From: Mycocentrospora acerina
Taxonomy: Eukaryota > Ascomycota > Dothideomycetes > Pleosporales
Direction of reading: 5' to 3'
Length of the DNA stretch: 64,000 bases
Assembly (NCBI GenBank): GCA_022701365.1
Contig: JAKUHH010000395.1
Span: 496,001-560,000 of the forward strand
Below are positions 35,499 through 47,341 of the stretch, in pieces. The translations under genes and the position numbers were made by a program. Below the pieces are notes generated by a model that made no database searches, was not told the DNA's origin, and saw only the letters and a list, made by a program, of their open reading frames with translations. Position 1 is the stretch's first letter. Each line of letters starts with the position of its first letter.

Positions 35499-35979
35499 TG
35501 CGAAAGTTTGCTGACAGCGTGAGACGAAAGAGGTGCATTTTATTTTCGAAGACAATATTGGAATGGAAGTTTAAAAGACTGAATTCATTTGACCTCTGGT
35601 TTTAAATTAACGTCAATGTGCGGATCATCATCTTTTGTATATAGAAGTGGCGTTTAAAAGTGGCGTTTCTTCTTTCCAGCCAACTACTAAGACAACAGAG
35701 AACAAAGCAATGATTTCGTCTATGAGGATGTCAATATAAACCTGATACCTAGCTGAGGAAAGGAGCAGCTGACATGTGAACTTCACATCAAGGTCATTGC
35801 ATGACTCGCGTCAATAAATTTCTAAACCCCGCCAAACGAACCCCTCTTTCGCAAAGAAATATACCACAATTTTGTCTGGCGAACACCGTGTTATCTCATA
35901 AGCTTCGGAGCCTGGTTTTCTGGTCTATTAGAACCTAGAGATACTTTAGCTCCAACGAGAACAGCAGTGAATATTCAAA
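35499..35979. other. Intergenic region
   Basis: These 481 bp contain the F-box gene 3' flank and RMT2 promoter. There is an imperfect direct repeat of AGTGGCGTTT near 35645-35667. No gene is seen. Confidence 0.55.
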
Positions 35980-37282
35980 ATGGACGACCCAGCCTTCGAT
36001 ACCGATACAGACCTCTCGACGCAAAGCATCCTGCTTGCCGCCGCAAACCACGACGTCCCATCGCTCCGAAACCTTCTGCGCAACTCTTCTGCAAATGTGC
36101 AGGATTCCGAAACTGGTTTCACGCCTCTACACGCTGCTATTGCGGCTTGCGAACGCGACGAGGAAGCACAAGAAGTCAATGGACATGCAAATGGGGAAAC
36201 AAACGGGGCGAGCGAGGAGCAAAAGCAAGAAATCGAGGCAGCGACTAAGACTATGAAATTATTGTTCGAGAATGGCGCGATATGGAATGACTTGGACATC
36301 AACGGCGAGACTCCAGGGTGCATAGCGCTAAGGCTGGGCTTGAAGGAACTCTACGAGCTCTGTGTCGACGCGGGCGTGCGTGCAGAACTGCTGCTTAGTC
36401 GCTTAGATGAGTACCAGCCACTTGGTGCAGACTCAGACGACGACTCAGATGAAGACGAGGATGAGGATGAGGAAATGGAGGAAGATGAGGCTGATGAAGT
36501 GATAGAGGGGATTGAGGCCGTGGACATTACAGGTGACGAGTCAACGGAGAACCCCAGCTATCTCGCATCAACGCTTACTTTCGACCGCGACCGGATATTG
36601 GATGGTGCGGCAAATGGGGTTATGATGGAGTGGGAAACGAATCTTATGCGACGGTCCGCTGAGCTTTTGCTGCCAGCATCTGGGCTCCGTGTGCTGAACG
36701 TTGGCCATGGCATGGGCATTATCGACGGTATCTTTCAAGAGAAACAACCCAAGTCGCACCACATCATCGAAGCACATCCCGATGTTCTGAAGCGTATGAA
36801 AGAGCAAGGGTGGGATAAAAAGCCAGGAGTCGTCATCCATGAGGGTCGTTGGCAAGACGTTGTGGCTGATTTGGTTGAAACTGGCGAGATGTTCGACGCA
36901 ATTTACTTCGACACATTTGCTGAGGAGTACAAGGCGCTCCGAGAGTTCTTCACCGAGCATGTCATTGGCCTTTTGGACCCAGCCGGTGGTCCAGAAGGTC
37001 AAGGCGGGAAGTTTGGGTTCTTCAATGGAATGGGAGCAGACCGTCAAATTGTCAAGGATGTCTATAACAAAATTGTCGAATTTGATCTGTTCGACGCTGG
37101 TTTCGATACTGAGTGGGAAACGGTGTCTATTCCAGACCTCGACGAGCAGGGCGAATGGGCGGGAGTAAGAAGGAAATACTGGGTTCTGAGCGAGTACAAG
37201 TTGCCTACTTGCAGGTACGTAAATTCGCATTATTTAACAAACACTCCACTAACTCTATTACTAAATCAGTTTCATTGGTTAA
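35980..37282 (+). CDS. RMT2: Type IV protein arginine N-methyltransferase
   Basis: Exons are 35980-37214 and 37270-37282 (415 aa). The second exon is only 13 nt: it completes a Ser codon and adds FIG and TAA, giving the family-like end YKLPTCSFIG. The N-terminal 130 residues contain ankyrin-like helices (QSILLAAANHDVPSLRNLL, GFTPLHAAIAAC). An acidic Asp/Glu linker follows (about 145-175). The SAM-dependent methyltransferase domain carries GLRVLNVGHGMGIIDG, HHIIEAHPDV and FDAIYFDTFAEEY. Rmt2 methylates the delta nitrogen of an arginine in ribosomal protein L12 in yeast. All core motifs are present. Without splicing the frame would run on to 37368, into the antisense 3' end of the next gene. 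Confidence 0.93.
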
Positions 37283-37336
37283 AGAAATCTACGCCAGTCA
37301 CAATAACTTCAAGACTTGGCAGATTCGAGGCAGCCC

Positions 37337-38497
37337 TCAGGAATCATTCATCCCATTTGAGCCATTGAGCCCGTCCATCAAACCGTGCTCTTGCAGCAAT
37401 CTATTGTACCCCTCTTGCCGTGGCTTTACTAGTTGTTTTGCCGCAGCTCCACCTGTAACCGGCAGTCGCTTCAATCCCTTATTCTTGAATTTGTTCGGCA
37501 CCACTTTAGGATCGAGTAGTCCGACTTGCATCAATACCGATGCTTGATCCCAATACATGTGTTCTGAGCTCAACTTGCCCCCTCGCACAGCAACCACACT
37601 GACAACTGGTATCTCCACGTATTTGTTAGTTGGTTCTACGCCAGGCAAAATCCAATCAATTTCATCGGTGTGGGTGAAAGACACGATCATCTCGTCAACA
37701 ACACGATCGATACCTATTGTCCTAGACACCAACCGAATTTTGAAGTCTTCTACTAGACTTGGAATGAAATATTCTCTGTAAAACTCTTGCAGCTTCTTCC
37801 TCCCTACACCCCCCTCGAGTGTCGGAAGGACGGTAATGTGCGGACTATCTTGCGTCATGTTCTTGACAACACCGAAGCTTCCCCGTTCTGGTACCTCGTC
37901 TTCATATTTTGCTTGCCAGAACCTACGTACAATTGGTTCTAGGTCAACATCTTTATTAAAACCTCTACTAACACATGCTAATGCTCTGCTCCAGGCCAGA
38001 TTCGCCTCGACATCCGAGTAGGTCTTTGAGCCTGGATCTGCAAAGCCGGATTTGCAGTTGTCATAGCGGTAAAATTTCCATTCGCACTGGTCGGGATGTG
38101 GATAATCGTTTCGACTGAGACCAGCGAGATGCATTTGCATTTGCAGTGAATCCGGATACTTGAAGCTTGGACCTGGGAGTAGCGGAGGGTAATAGGCCAC
38201 GATTGCGCAGCACTTTACTAACGGTTTGAACGCTGCTTTCAATACCATACTCGCTGCTTCTTCATAGGCTACTATGGCATAGTGCTCGCCAAGCTTGAGA
38301 TCTTCGTGGAGATTTCTAATTGTGCGAATATAGGCGGTTTGATCTGTAGAGTTGTAAGGAAGGTACTTGATGTCGAAACCCTCATGTTGCCATGCTAAGA
38401 GCGTTTTCTCTGGGGCGTGTGGGGATGAAGCTGTGAGCCATATGCGTGGAGGGTTTTTGTTAAAATTTAGGAAGCTGGTCTTGGACAACTTGGACAT
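37337..38497 (-). CDS. Dienelactone-hydrolase-like / SnoaL-like fusion protein
   Basis: This is a single 386-codon frame on the minus strand. The N-terminal half resembles a dienelactone hydrolase-type alpha/beta hydrolase (RIWLTASSPHAPEKTLLAW, then CCAIVAYYPPLLPGPSFKYP). At the expected nucleophile turn it reads AIVAYEEAASM, with no Cys or Ser, so this half may be catalytically dead. The C-terminal half resembles a SnoaL/NTF2-like fold (LQEFYREYFIPS, VVDEMIVSFTHTDEIDWILP, HMYWDQASVLMQVGLLD). Proteins with this pairing are common in ascomycete genomes but poorly characterised. The gene converges on RMT2 with only 54 bp between stop codons, and diverges from the peroxiredoxin gene. Its function is unknown. 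Confidence 0.72.
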   Translation of the reverse strand: MSKLSKTSFLNFNKNPPRIWLTASSPHAPEKTLLAWQHEGFDIKYLPYNSTDQTAYIRTIRNLHEDLKLGEHYAIVAYEEAASMVLKAAFKPLVKCCAIVAYYPPLLPGPSFKYPDSLQMQMHLAGLSRNDYPHPDQCEWKFYRYDNCKSGFADPGSKTYSDVEANLAWSRALACVSRGFNKDVDLEPIVRRFWQAKYEDEVPERGSFGVVKNMTQDSPHITVLPTLEGGVGRKKLQEFYREYFIPSLVEDFKIRLVSRTIGIDRVVDEMIVSFTHTDEIDWILPGVEPTNKYVEIPVVSVVAVRGGKLSSEHMYWDQASVLMQVGLLDPKVVPNKFKNKGLKRLPVTGGAAAKQLVKPRQEGYNRLLQEHGLMDGLNGSNGMNDS

Positions 38498-39011
38498 GAT
38501 GAGCGTGTCGTCAGTTCGCTAGAATTATGGAATTGGTCCTAATAGGCTTGAGACGATCTTTGGAGTGAGTAGCGAACCATGCGACGCGTGGGGGCCACAT
38601 CGTGTTTTTGAACCAGCCATCTTGAGACTGCCATGTCCTTGCTATAATCCCAGCTCTTCGTCCCTGTTCATCACATGAAGCTTGAGCACAGACGCGAGAC
38701 GTGCAGCAGAGTTGACGTCATGTTGAAGATTCGAGCGTAGGTGCCAACACAGCCACCAGTACGGTTGTACAAATCTACAACATGATTGTTGCAGATTCTT
38801 ATTATGTGATGACTTTTTCATGCCTTTGAGCAGAACACGAAGCTAACTGAGCCTCAATGCAATTGATAGACAGGCCGAGATCGGACCGAGGGCTTTCCAA
38901 ATAGCAATGACGCCATCAGTCAAAAATGGATACACCTTAATTGTTAGTTATTGAAAACCTCCGACCCACCAAGAGCTATCAACCATTCCATTGAGTCTTA
39001 AAAATAGCAAA
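38498..39011. promoter_or_regulatory. Bidirectional promoter region with CRE palindrome
   Basis: These 514 bp separate two divergent genes (hydrolase-like on the left, peroxiredoxin on the right). A perfect TGACGTCA palindrome lies at 38713-38720. This is the CRE recognised by Atf1/CreA-type bZIP factors in stress responses, which fits a peroxiredoxin target; the regulation is inferred. Confidence 0.5.
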
Positions 39012-39896
39012 ATGGCTTCCTTTTTCCCCCGCACATCTCCCCAAACCTTCCGCTCTTTCGCGCGCCCAGTGCTGAGCTTCCAGCGCCCCGCTGTTCCGCT
39101 TCTCCGCCGCGGTCTTACGGTTCCAGCAGAGCAACCGCGCTTGAGATTGGGCTCTCTTGGTGAATTGGTATTTAGAACTTGTTGAATACTCATGCTAATG
39201 GATTCAAAGCACCAAACTTTCAAGCCAAGACTACACATGGTGATATAGATTTCCACAAGGTATGTATTGCCTTTCTTGCAACATAGCCGTCGACTCGCGC
39301 CTGGCTAAAACTTCTGCTAGTTCATCGATGGAAAATGGGCCGTTTTGTTCAGTCACCCTGCCGACTTCACACCCGTGTGCACGACAGAACTTGGTGCGTT
39401 CGCAAAGCTCAAGAGTGAGTTCGATGCTAGGGGTGTGCAGATGATCGGTCTCAGCGCTCAAGACCTTTCCTCTCACGATGAGTGGGTCGCCGATATCAAT
39501 GAAGTCTGCAACACGAACGTACAGTTCCCCATCATCGCCGACGCCGACCGCAAAGTCGCCTTCCTCTACGATATGATCTCGCAGGACGACCTGGATAATA
39601 TTGCTGAGAAGGGCATAGCATTCACCATACGCGCAGTATTCATTATTGACCCCGCCAAAAAGATCAGGCTTACGATGCTTTACCCCGCGAGTACTGGACG
39701 AAATACGACTGAAGTGTTGAGAGTGATTGACAGTCTGCAGACTGGCGATAAAAAGGGAGTGGCTACACCGATTGACTGGAAAGTGGGCGAGGATGTCATT
39801 GTGCCGCCGAGCGTGAGCACGGAGGATGCCAGGAAGAAGTTTGGGAAGGTTAGAGAGGTGAAGAAGTACTTGAGGTTTACCAACGTCGGAAAATAG
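39012..39896 (+). CDS. PRX1: Mitochondrial 1-Cys peroxiredoxin
   Basis: Exons are 39012-39159, 39210-39259 and 39321-39896 (257 aa), with 50- and 61-nt introns (GCTAAT and GGCTAAA branch sites). The first 45 residues are rich in Arg and Ser without acidic residues (RTSPQTFRSFARP, PLLRRGL), a typical mitochondrial presequence. The core begins LGSLAPNFQAKTTHGDIDFH. The peroxidatic cysteine is Cys86 in FSHPADFTPVCTTELG. The C-terminal extension (PIDWKVGEDVIVPPSVS, KKFGKVREVKKYLRFT) is characteristic of the Prx6/1-Cys subfamily. The enzyme reduces hydroperoxides in the matrix with thioredoxin or glutathione-linked recycling. No resolving Cys of the 2-Cys type is apparent. Its length matches yeast Prx1. 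Confidence 0.94.
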
Positions 39897-40510
39897 ACAG
39901 CAACGTGACGAAAACGAAAATGTAGCAGTGTATGATTACAAAATAGACAAACGCATCTGGTTTTTAAACAATACGTAAGAGATCAGTAGAGAATTTTCAT
40001 TTGCACTACGGGTGGAAGGACACCATCCTTAGCACATGTGTGATGGGTCCGCTTCCCCGGATTTCACAAGCCAAGAATCCCCGGTCAAACGTGGGACTGG
40101 GGAAAACTACAGCTTTGATAGATGGGGAATGCTTGAAGCTCCTCTGCTTTCCTCCCTTGAAATAAAAAACGTGCACGGATAAAATCTCTACACATGTAGG
40201 AGGGCCGCATTCGGCGCTGGAGAACTGATCTTGCTGATCTGATAGTAACCGACTCCGATCAAGAGCCTCGGCATGATCAAAGCCGAGCCAGGACCGACGT
40301 AGGCTAGGGACGCTGAAGCTCACATGCCTACACAACATTCGCTTTTTGTCCCTCCACACTCAAAATTGCTTGCTGTCTGCTTCTGACTACTGTTTTAGCA
40401 CAGCCTGACTTAAATTCTCTGCACCTTCCGGGGCTCTTCTTTGTATTTCAAGCGTGTGACTCTCATAACACATTGTCGACGCGCCCCGCGTCCCACAAGT
40501 CGTTCCCACA
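39897..40510. other. Intergenic region
   Basis: These 614 bp lie between the peroxiredoxin 3' end and the carnitine-carrier ATG. No gene is supported; a 117-codon minus-strand frame has no family resemblance. Confidence 0.55.
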
Positions 40511-41554
40511 ATGACAACCACCACAGAAAAGGTCGTTGAGAAACTGCCATCCAAGGAAGAGCTCAAGGAAGATGTCAAGGCAGCGACCAAGTCATCGTTC
40601 CAGTCGCTCCGAGCGCTGGTCGCTGGAGGCGTAGGCGGTGTATGCGCCGTCGTCGTCGGGCACCCATTCGACCTTGTCAAGGTGCGTATGCAGACGGCCG
40701 AGAAGGGAGTCTACAGCGGAGCCATGGATGTTGTGCGGAAATCAATCGCAAAGGACGGTCTTTCAAGGGGGTTGTACGCAGGTGTATCTGCGCCGTTGGT
40801 GGGGGTGACGCCTATGTGTAAGTACTAGCCATTGACTCTATTCATTGTACGTGGCATGTATTGACAAGCCATAGTCGCCGTATCTTTCTGGGGATACGAC
40901 GTTGGCAAACAGCTCGTGTCCAGCTTCTCAGAAGTTGAGAACAACCAATTCAGCGTCGCCCAGATCTCCGCTGCCGGTTTCTTCAGCGCCATCCCCCAGA
41001 CCATCATCACCGCGCCATTCGAGCGTGTAAAGGTGCTCCTGCAGATCCAGGGCCAGAAAACGCTTGCACCCGGAGAGAAGCCAAAGTACTCCGGCGGCGT
41101 TGACGTCGTACGGCAGCTGTACAAGGAGGGCGGCGTTCGCTCTGTGTTCCGTGGCTCAGCCATGACACTTGCGCGTGACGGGCCCGGTTCGGCCTTTTAC
41201 TTCGCAACATACGAGGTCGTCAAGAGAAAACTCACGCCTAAGGACCCTGTGACAGGACAGCCTGGTGCGTTGAGCATGCCCGCTGTCATGGCCGCTGGTG
41301 GTGCTGCGGGTATCGCCATGTGGATCCCCGTTTTCCCCATCGACACCATCAAGTCTCGACTACAAAGCGCAGAGGGCCGGCCAACAATCAGCGGCACGAT
41401 CAAGGGTATCCACGCGAGTGGTGGCTTCAAGGCTTTCTTCCCTGGCATCGGGCCTGCTATGGCTCGTGCGGTGCCTGCGAACGCGGCGACCTTTGCCGGC
41501 GTGGAACTGGCGCAAAAAGCGATGAGGAAGATGTTTGATCGTGATGGAGAATAA
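40511..41554 (+). CDS. Mitochondrial carnitine/acylcarnitine carrier
   Basis: Exons are 40511-40817 and 40875-41554 (328 aa); the 57-nt intron is phase 1. Three carrier signatures are intact: HPFDLVKVRMQ, APFERVKVLLQIQ and FPIDTIKSRLQ. The second, with APFERVK, is diagnostic of the carnitine/acylcarnitine branch (yeast Crc1, Aspergillus acuH). The protein exchanges acylcarnitine for carnitine across the inner mitochondrial membrane so that acetyl and acyl units made in peroxisomes or cytosol can be oxidised. An N-terminal extension of about 30 residues, rich in Lys and Glu, precedes the first helix. The gene is needed for growth on acetate and fatty acids in related fungi (family knowledge). 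Confidence 0.93.
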
Positions 41555-43200
41555 GCTCGTTCACCGGTACGAGTATGTTGAACTACGAGTTTCTTTTTGA
41601 TCGTCTTCATCTTATGTTCAACCTGCTGCATCGCGTATGGCGTTCTACTTGTTCACGATATATAGAGCAAAGGCTTATAGAAACGACTATACATCTTTAA
41701 ACGTGGCTCCATCTTTCAGTGCATCGCAGTCAATCCTTTGAGTGAATACAATCCGGCGTGTATGCATGACGTAAATTCAAGGACTAACATGTGACAATCT
41801 AGTCTGCACCTGTGAGCAAACGGTTTCACTAGTGCTTGATCACGGACATCGAACTAAACTCTCTCATTGTTTGTGCATTCGAAGCTCCATAAGCTTCCAG
41901 ACATGTTTTCGTTTCCCTGATGATTCGATGTCCATTTACTTTTTTGGATGACGCCTCCTGGTCTTCTGTCTCGAATAGTCAAGTGGAAGAAGGTGTTGAT
42001 TGCAGCTGCTCCCAATCAGGCACACTCCGAATTACGGCTTGGTAGCGGAGACTCGTCGGCCCCTTTTGGTGGCGCGTGTTAAAATAGAATAGGTCTTTTG
42101 CGTGAGTGTAAAGGTACAGAGATTGTGAGATTGTTTCGGTTCCTGGAATGCTATTTCAGACATCAAAGTTGTGATCTTGATGTCGAGGGTAAGGATCTGA
42201 GAGTTCAGATATACGAGAATGTCAAGTTGGCCGAAGTTTAAGGGATATCTATTCATGGATAGTGCGGTTTATGGTTCTGGGAATCGAGTTGTATCTGCTT
42301 TTGTACATAATCAGACGAGGGTAGGTGGGAGTACAGGAGGAAGAAAGAGTGGCTCAATGCCGTGAATGCTTCGGTTGTGGAAAGCCAGACGACGTAAATG
42401 AGAGACCACTGATTTTGAGGGGAATCAGAGAGAGATTGACGGAGAGGACGGTGACGACTAGATTGAGACAACTGAACGTATCAAGTACGCAATACCCCGA
42501 GTGTCCAAGCGTTGAAGCTGCGCCGTAGGCAAAACCAGACGCACTCTGTTAAGTGAGTATGCTCATGATCTAAATCCAACCGCTCTATCGATATAAACCT
42601 AATGATGGGTTGGCAACAACCTTGATCCTCAATTCCATACACGTCTGCTTCACTCATCTTGCTATTAAATAGTGGCATGGACAAGAACACACACTACGCA
42701 GCTCGAGCTTTGTGAGCACGTATTGCTCGTTATTCTATGCGCAAATGAAGGCCAAAATCTGTCATTCACTTGATTTTGCACACCAAAAATGCCGCTTTCA
42801 AGAGCAATTTGGAAAAACCTTCATAGATACAGGGGCACATTTGGCTAGCGAGAAAAATTAAATAACAATACAAATTGGGGTTGTCTTTTTCGATTCACAA
42901 GGTACAAGGAAGGCCAAGCATATAGACGACTCTTACCTATGCCTCGAATATTGCAGAAATTGTGGCATGCTTTTAAAACATGTGAGACGTAAGAATTCGA
43001 CGAGAGTGACAAGTTGATTGTGACCAGGGACCCTGATTTCGATCCGCGACCGGCGCTAACTAGGTACAACTCATAGCGCTCGTGGAGTAAACACGCTGTC
43101 GTGCAGTCGCATGCTTGGTGATGCTAACTACATAGTTTGTCGATATTGCCGTCTTGCTCTTACCCACGAGAAATCGCGCGCACGCTTGGATTTCGCTGGT
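41555..43200. other. Intergenic region
   Basis: These 1.65 kb lie between the carrier gene and the Myb gene. I found no exon chain with family resemblance and no convincing tRNA (a B-box-like TTTCGATCC near 43037 lacks the required leading G and a cloverleaf). The sequence is AT-richer than the genes. Confidence 0.5.
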
Positions 43201-45904
43201 ATGGGCAACGTGTCATCGCAACCCAGCCCCCTTCCGCCGCAACGCGCGATACCCCCCGTCGCAGCTTCCCCGTCCGCCAAACACGGGCCCCACTATAGTG
43301 CGCTACTGACCTATTTTCTTTAACACCTTCATCACTCTTTGCGCAACCAACAGGAGCTCGCGCTGACCCATCGAAACCTACAGACCCAGAATTTGACGAC
43401 TTTGCAGCATCACAACAGCTTCTCGAAGAAGTCGCTCGACCTGAAGATACTGATTTCTCGCCAACCATTCAAACAACAGTCCGCAAAGCTTCGCGCAAAG
43501 CTTCGCCTTCACCTCCACGCTCAACCTCACCCCACAGCTCAAGTCAGCTTCATCTGCAAAGCTTTTCTGCAGATTTCTACACGACCGAAGCTCCCTCCGA
43601 CGAGGTTGAGGCACCCCAATTGCGACTTGAATCTCTGCCTCTGCCGACGCCATCCACGGGCGCGCCTAAGACAACCCCTTTTAAGAAGAGGAAACGCAAC
43701 TTGCGCGCTGAGATTGACGCTCACAACATTCAACCAAGACAGGCGTTTTCAGAGCAGAGTGAAGACAAAATGTCGACTCCATCCGCTCTGCGATCAAGGC
43801 GCAAGAGGAAATACGGGGATTCTGCAGAGCCTCTGACGTCGAGCCAAGCGAAGCCCGCAAGTTCGGCTTCCAAAACTCGCAAGAGAATAAGAAGAGAGTC
43901 TCTGAGTAGTGCTACTTCGATAGCAACGGATGAAGACGGAGAGGTTGCTCAGGATGCACGCGCAGAGAAAGTGTAAGTTTCCAACAGCTAGCTGCAGGCA
44001 CTATATATTTATTCGATCAATTAAGTCTAAATTCTCTCAGATTGAGCCATCGTGAACCTAAAACTCTCACGCCAGACAGTCTGTCGCAATCTTCGCGAGA
44101 CGATAACAACGAAAATAAGGAGATAGCAGAAGTAGACGATGCAGGGGAGAAGGAGGGACAAGACGTGGATGATGTATTACTTCTGGATGCAGACAAACAC
44201 GAGACAGACTTTCGCGGACTCTCGCAGTTTACCTCGATCAACTGCAAGCCATCATCAGGCATCGATGTCAATGGAAACAACAACGAAGGCAATGATGATG
44301 ACAGCAATGGGCGAGAAGATGTGTTGCCAGATACTGGAGGCGAATCAGAAGTGGAAACAACAATGTCGTTAAACAACGACGAAAAAGACAACCATGCCGA
44401 CGATGATGACCGCACTGAAACCGAAACTAAACCAAAAGCTCGCGCGAAAAAGGCTTCAGCCAAGTCCACACGAACGGAAAAATCACTCACACTGTCGCGT
44501 AAGACCGACAGAAGGAAACACAACATCACGAATTCTGCAGAGGATAAATACTTTGCCATATCGGCAGCCGAGAGAGCGCTCAATACGGTTCGCAGACTCA
44601 ATCCTGAACCTGACGTACGGAGTGAGGGTGCATTTACAAACGACGAAGAGGAACGTATTAGAAGGGCCATCCTAAGCTATCAAGAAAGACGAGGCCTTAG
44701 CATACCCGAGCTTGTTGAGATCATACAGCTCAGAAGTGATTCAAAGGAAATCTGGAAGTCATCAGGCGAGCGAGAACAGCTCAGTGAAGAAAGCAAACGA
44801 TTTTGGAGTGAGATTCAGCAATGGTGTCCGAATCGTACAGGTCATAATTTCAGAACACTGGTTCGAGCACGTTACCATCTTTTCAAGTCTGGTACTTGGT
44901 CAGAAGAGGAGGACGAGCAGCTCCAGAAATTGACTCAATCCTATCCTAATCAGTGGCCGCTGATATACCAGATGATGCCTACTCGGTCGCCACCGAGTAT
45001 ACAGAATCGCTGGCGAGACTACGTGCAATACGGCGATACTAGGACAACTAAGAAATGGTCCGAAGAAGACGAAGAGCTCTTCATTCGCGCCGTGTCAGTC
45101 GCCGCCCAGAGAAGCGAGGATGAGCGGGCTGCAGCAGGAAAGCCGCCGATAACTAGTTACACAAGGAGTGATATAGACTGGAAGATGGTGTGTGCCGAGA
45201 TGGGTAAAGTCCGCAACCGCATTCAGTGTGCGGAACACTGGGAAGTGATGAGTGCCCGCCCTTTTGCGCCTGAGATTCGGGTAGAAATCAGACCCAGAAA
45301 ATTTCACATATCCGAGGAAACTATAAACAAATCGCCTCAGAAGCGCAAGCAGTCGTCAGAGGTGCGAGCGCCCGCTAAACCTCGCACAAGCGCACCAGCA
45401 AAGAAACGCAAGCGTCACCAACCGCAAGAAAAAAAGGATATCAGCGATTCGCAAGACAGCAAAGATGCAGAAGAAGCCCCTAAGAAGCGTAGGAAACCGC
45501 AAAAGTCACAAGTTAAAGTAGCTGAGGAGGACCTGGAAAGGCCGACTGAGGATGAGGTGCCCACGACAGAATCGAGTAACGAGACGTCTGTCATGGTGCC
45601 TGAGGACGGTACGCTTGACACGAACGATATGCGTATTGGCGACAAAGTCAATCTACTCACGGCGATTATCAATGGTCAGTACGGGTCCGAGGAGGACATT
45701 GACTGGCAAAAGACATTCGAAGTCATGGAGCAGTCATGGCCAGTTTACGCGTTGCAAACCGGATGGAAAGATCTTCTTGCACTCGTGGACGAAGAGCAAG
45801 ACTTCCGCAAAATGCTCGACGGCATACTAGAATACTTGGCAGACAATCATGGCGATGAGTGGGACGACTGTTATGCCCCTCTCCAAGGAACGGAGAGCAG
45901 CTAA
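43201..45904 (+). CDS. Reb1/TTF1-like Myb DNA-binding protein
   Basis: Exons are 43201-43297, 43354-43972 and 44041-45904 (859 aa), with introns of 56 nt (phase 1) and 68 nt (phase 2). The first two-thirds are disordered, with basic clusters (FKKRKRNLRAE, RSRRKRKYG) that can serve as nuclear-localisation signals, and acidic stretches. Two Myb-type repeats follow: TWSEEEDEQLQKLTQSYP...WRDYVQYG (about 520-575) and KKWSEEDEELFIRAV...CAEHWEVM (about 576-660). This tandem with a long insertion in the second repeat recalls Reb1 and TTF1, which bind rDNA terminators and promoters to stop RNA polymerase I and block replication forks. A basic, then acidic C-terminal tail ends with a conserved-looking GWKDLLALV segment. 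The start at MGNVSS is best supported by intron phase, but is the least certain part. Confidence 0.78.
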
Positions 45905-47341
45905 TGTGGCCGCGGCGAAGACGACGATAAACAGAAAGGTTTGAAACGAATGCAAGTTCCAATAAGAAGGGGAAATTGGTGGGTATGCATGTATCCACTG
46001 CTAACTTCCAGGATTTTATTGCCAAGAGTAGATATGATTTAGATGCAAGTGCGGCTGGTGCTTCACATTTAGAATGTGAGAGTGCAGACCAGCATAAAGG
46101 GGGAATGTATACATTGTGTAATCCGCAGTCGTGCCAATGGACTGGCTGTGTTGCAGCGCCGTAGTCCTTAAAGCGACCTTACCTTGACCCGTAGTGATTG
46201 TAGCGCGACGTCTAGGTACTCTTTCATTTACACAAAGCTTTCTCGAAGCTTCGCGACTAACGATAAGCTTTAGGCGGGCAAAGGGGGATGCAAATTGGCA
46301 ATTGATAGCGTGGGGTAATGCCAAGCCAGTACATATGTCAAGTAAGCAGGCATGACTCGCTCTCACACACTGCAAGTGTTGACGTCGAGACGGCAGTATC
46401 AAGTAGAAGCTGGCAAAGAGGCGTGGCATAACTGCGTTGCAATGTATCGGAAACGATGTTTGCAAAGCGGGTCACATGTTGCACGTTTCATGACCCCTGA
46501 TTCCAGTCGCGTCACGTCGTCAGCGCCAAGACCAGCAGCCGTGAGGCGTTCGCTAGTTTACCGACTCGTACTAGCGAACAGCCCGACTATCCGGAGAGCA
46601 CCAAGCGAATACGAAGTGGGAGGGCAGGCTGTATCCTACAAAGCATGCTGATGCTCTGGTAAGCTAAAAATGAATAATGGGCATCCGGGCAGCTTGGTCT
46701 GCTGACACCATGCTATCCGATGAACGGCGTGTGTATGAGAGCAGAGACATGCCGTTTCTTTGGCCCTGAATCAAGGGGACGGACTAACCCTGCGTCGGCT
46801 CATCTGGCGCTGTCAAAGTGAACCAGGAGGGTTCTAGCGCGCAGGCAGATCGCAGCCGCCTCGCACGAGGCACACGACGTGATTTGGCAGACGGCGGGGG
46901 AGGCCTTCCATGCGCCCACTTCTTGGGAAATGGAGACAAGCATTGCATGCATTGAGGCGTGCGGAACATTGAGAGCTCCTTCTCTTCTTGGCAAGCCGCG
47001 TCGCCGTTGATCCGGTGGAGAAGTTCATGACGCTGCGCGGCACGCCTCCACTTAAGCCACCAGTCCCCAATTTCTGCGTCAGGTGCGGTACCTCTTTCGT
47101 TGAGCACCTCCTTTCGACATACCCATCCCGGCGCCGCTGGTCTGCCGTGCTTTGCCTTGCTCTGCTCTGCTTTGCTTTGCTTGCTTGCCTTTCTACAGAC
47201 CAACAGCCCGCGCCATCTGTTCATTTGGAATACCGGCGATGCGTGTGAACACACTCCTTGACATCTAGATTCTGTACATTCTTTCAACATCACTACCTTT
47301 TCCGGCAACCCCACGACTGACGGCCCCTCGCAACTCCCACG
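45905..47341. other. Intergenic region
   Basis: These 1.4 kb lie between the Myb gene and the acyltransferase gene. A TTGCC/CTTTG pentamer-type array runs at about 47145-47190. A 9-codon uORF (ATG 47239, TAG 47266-47268) lies 73 nt upstream of the acyltransferase ATG. A 201-codon minus-strand frame (46784-47389) has no family resemblance. Confidence 0.5.

Noticed and set aside
43030..43080. Possible tRNA gene (B-box-like TTTCGATCC)
   Set aside because: The B-box lacks its leading G, and no A-box, acceptor stem or cloverleaf can be drawn around it.
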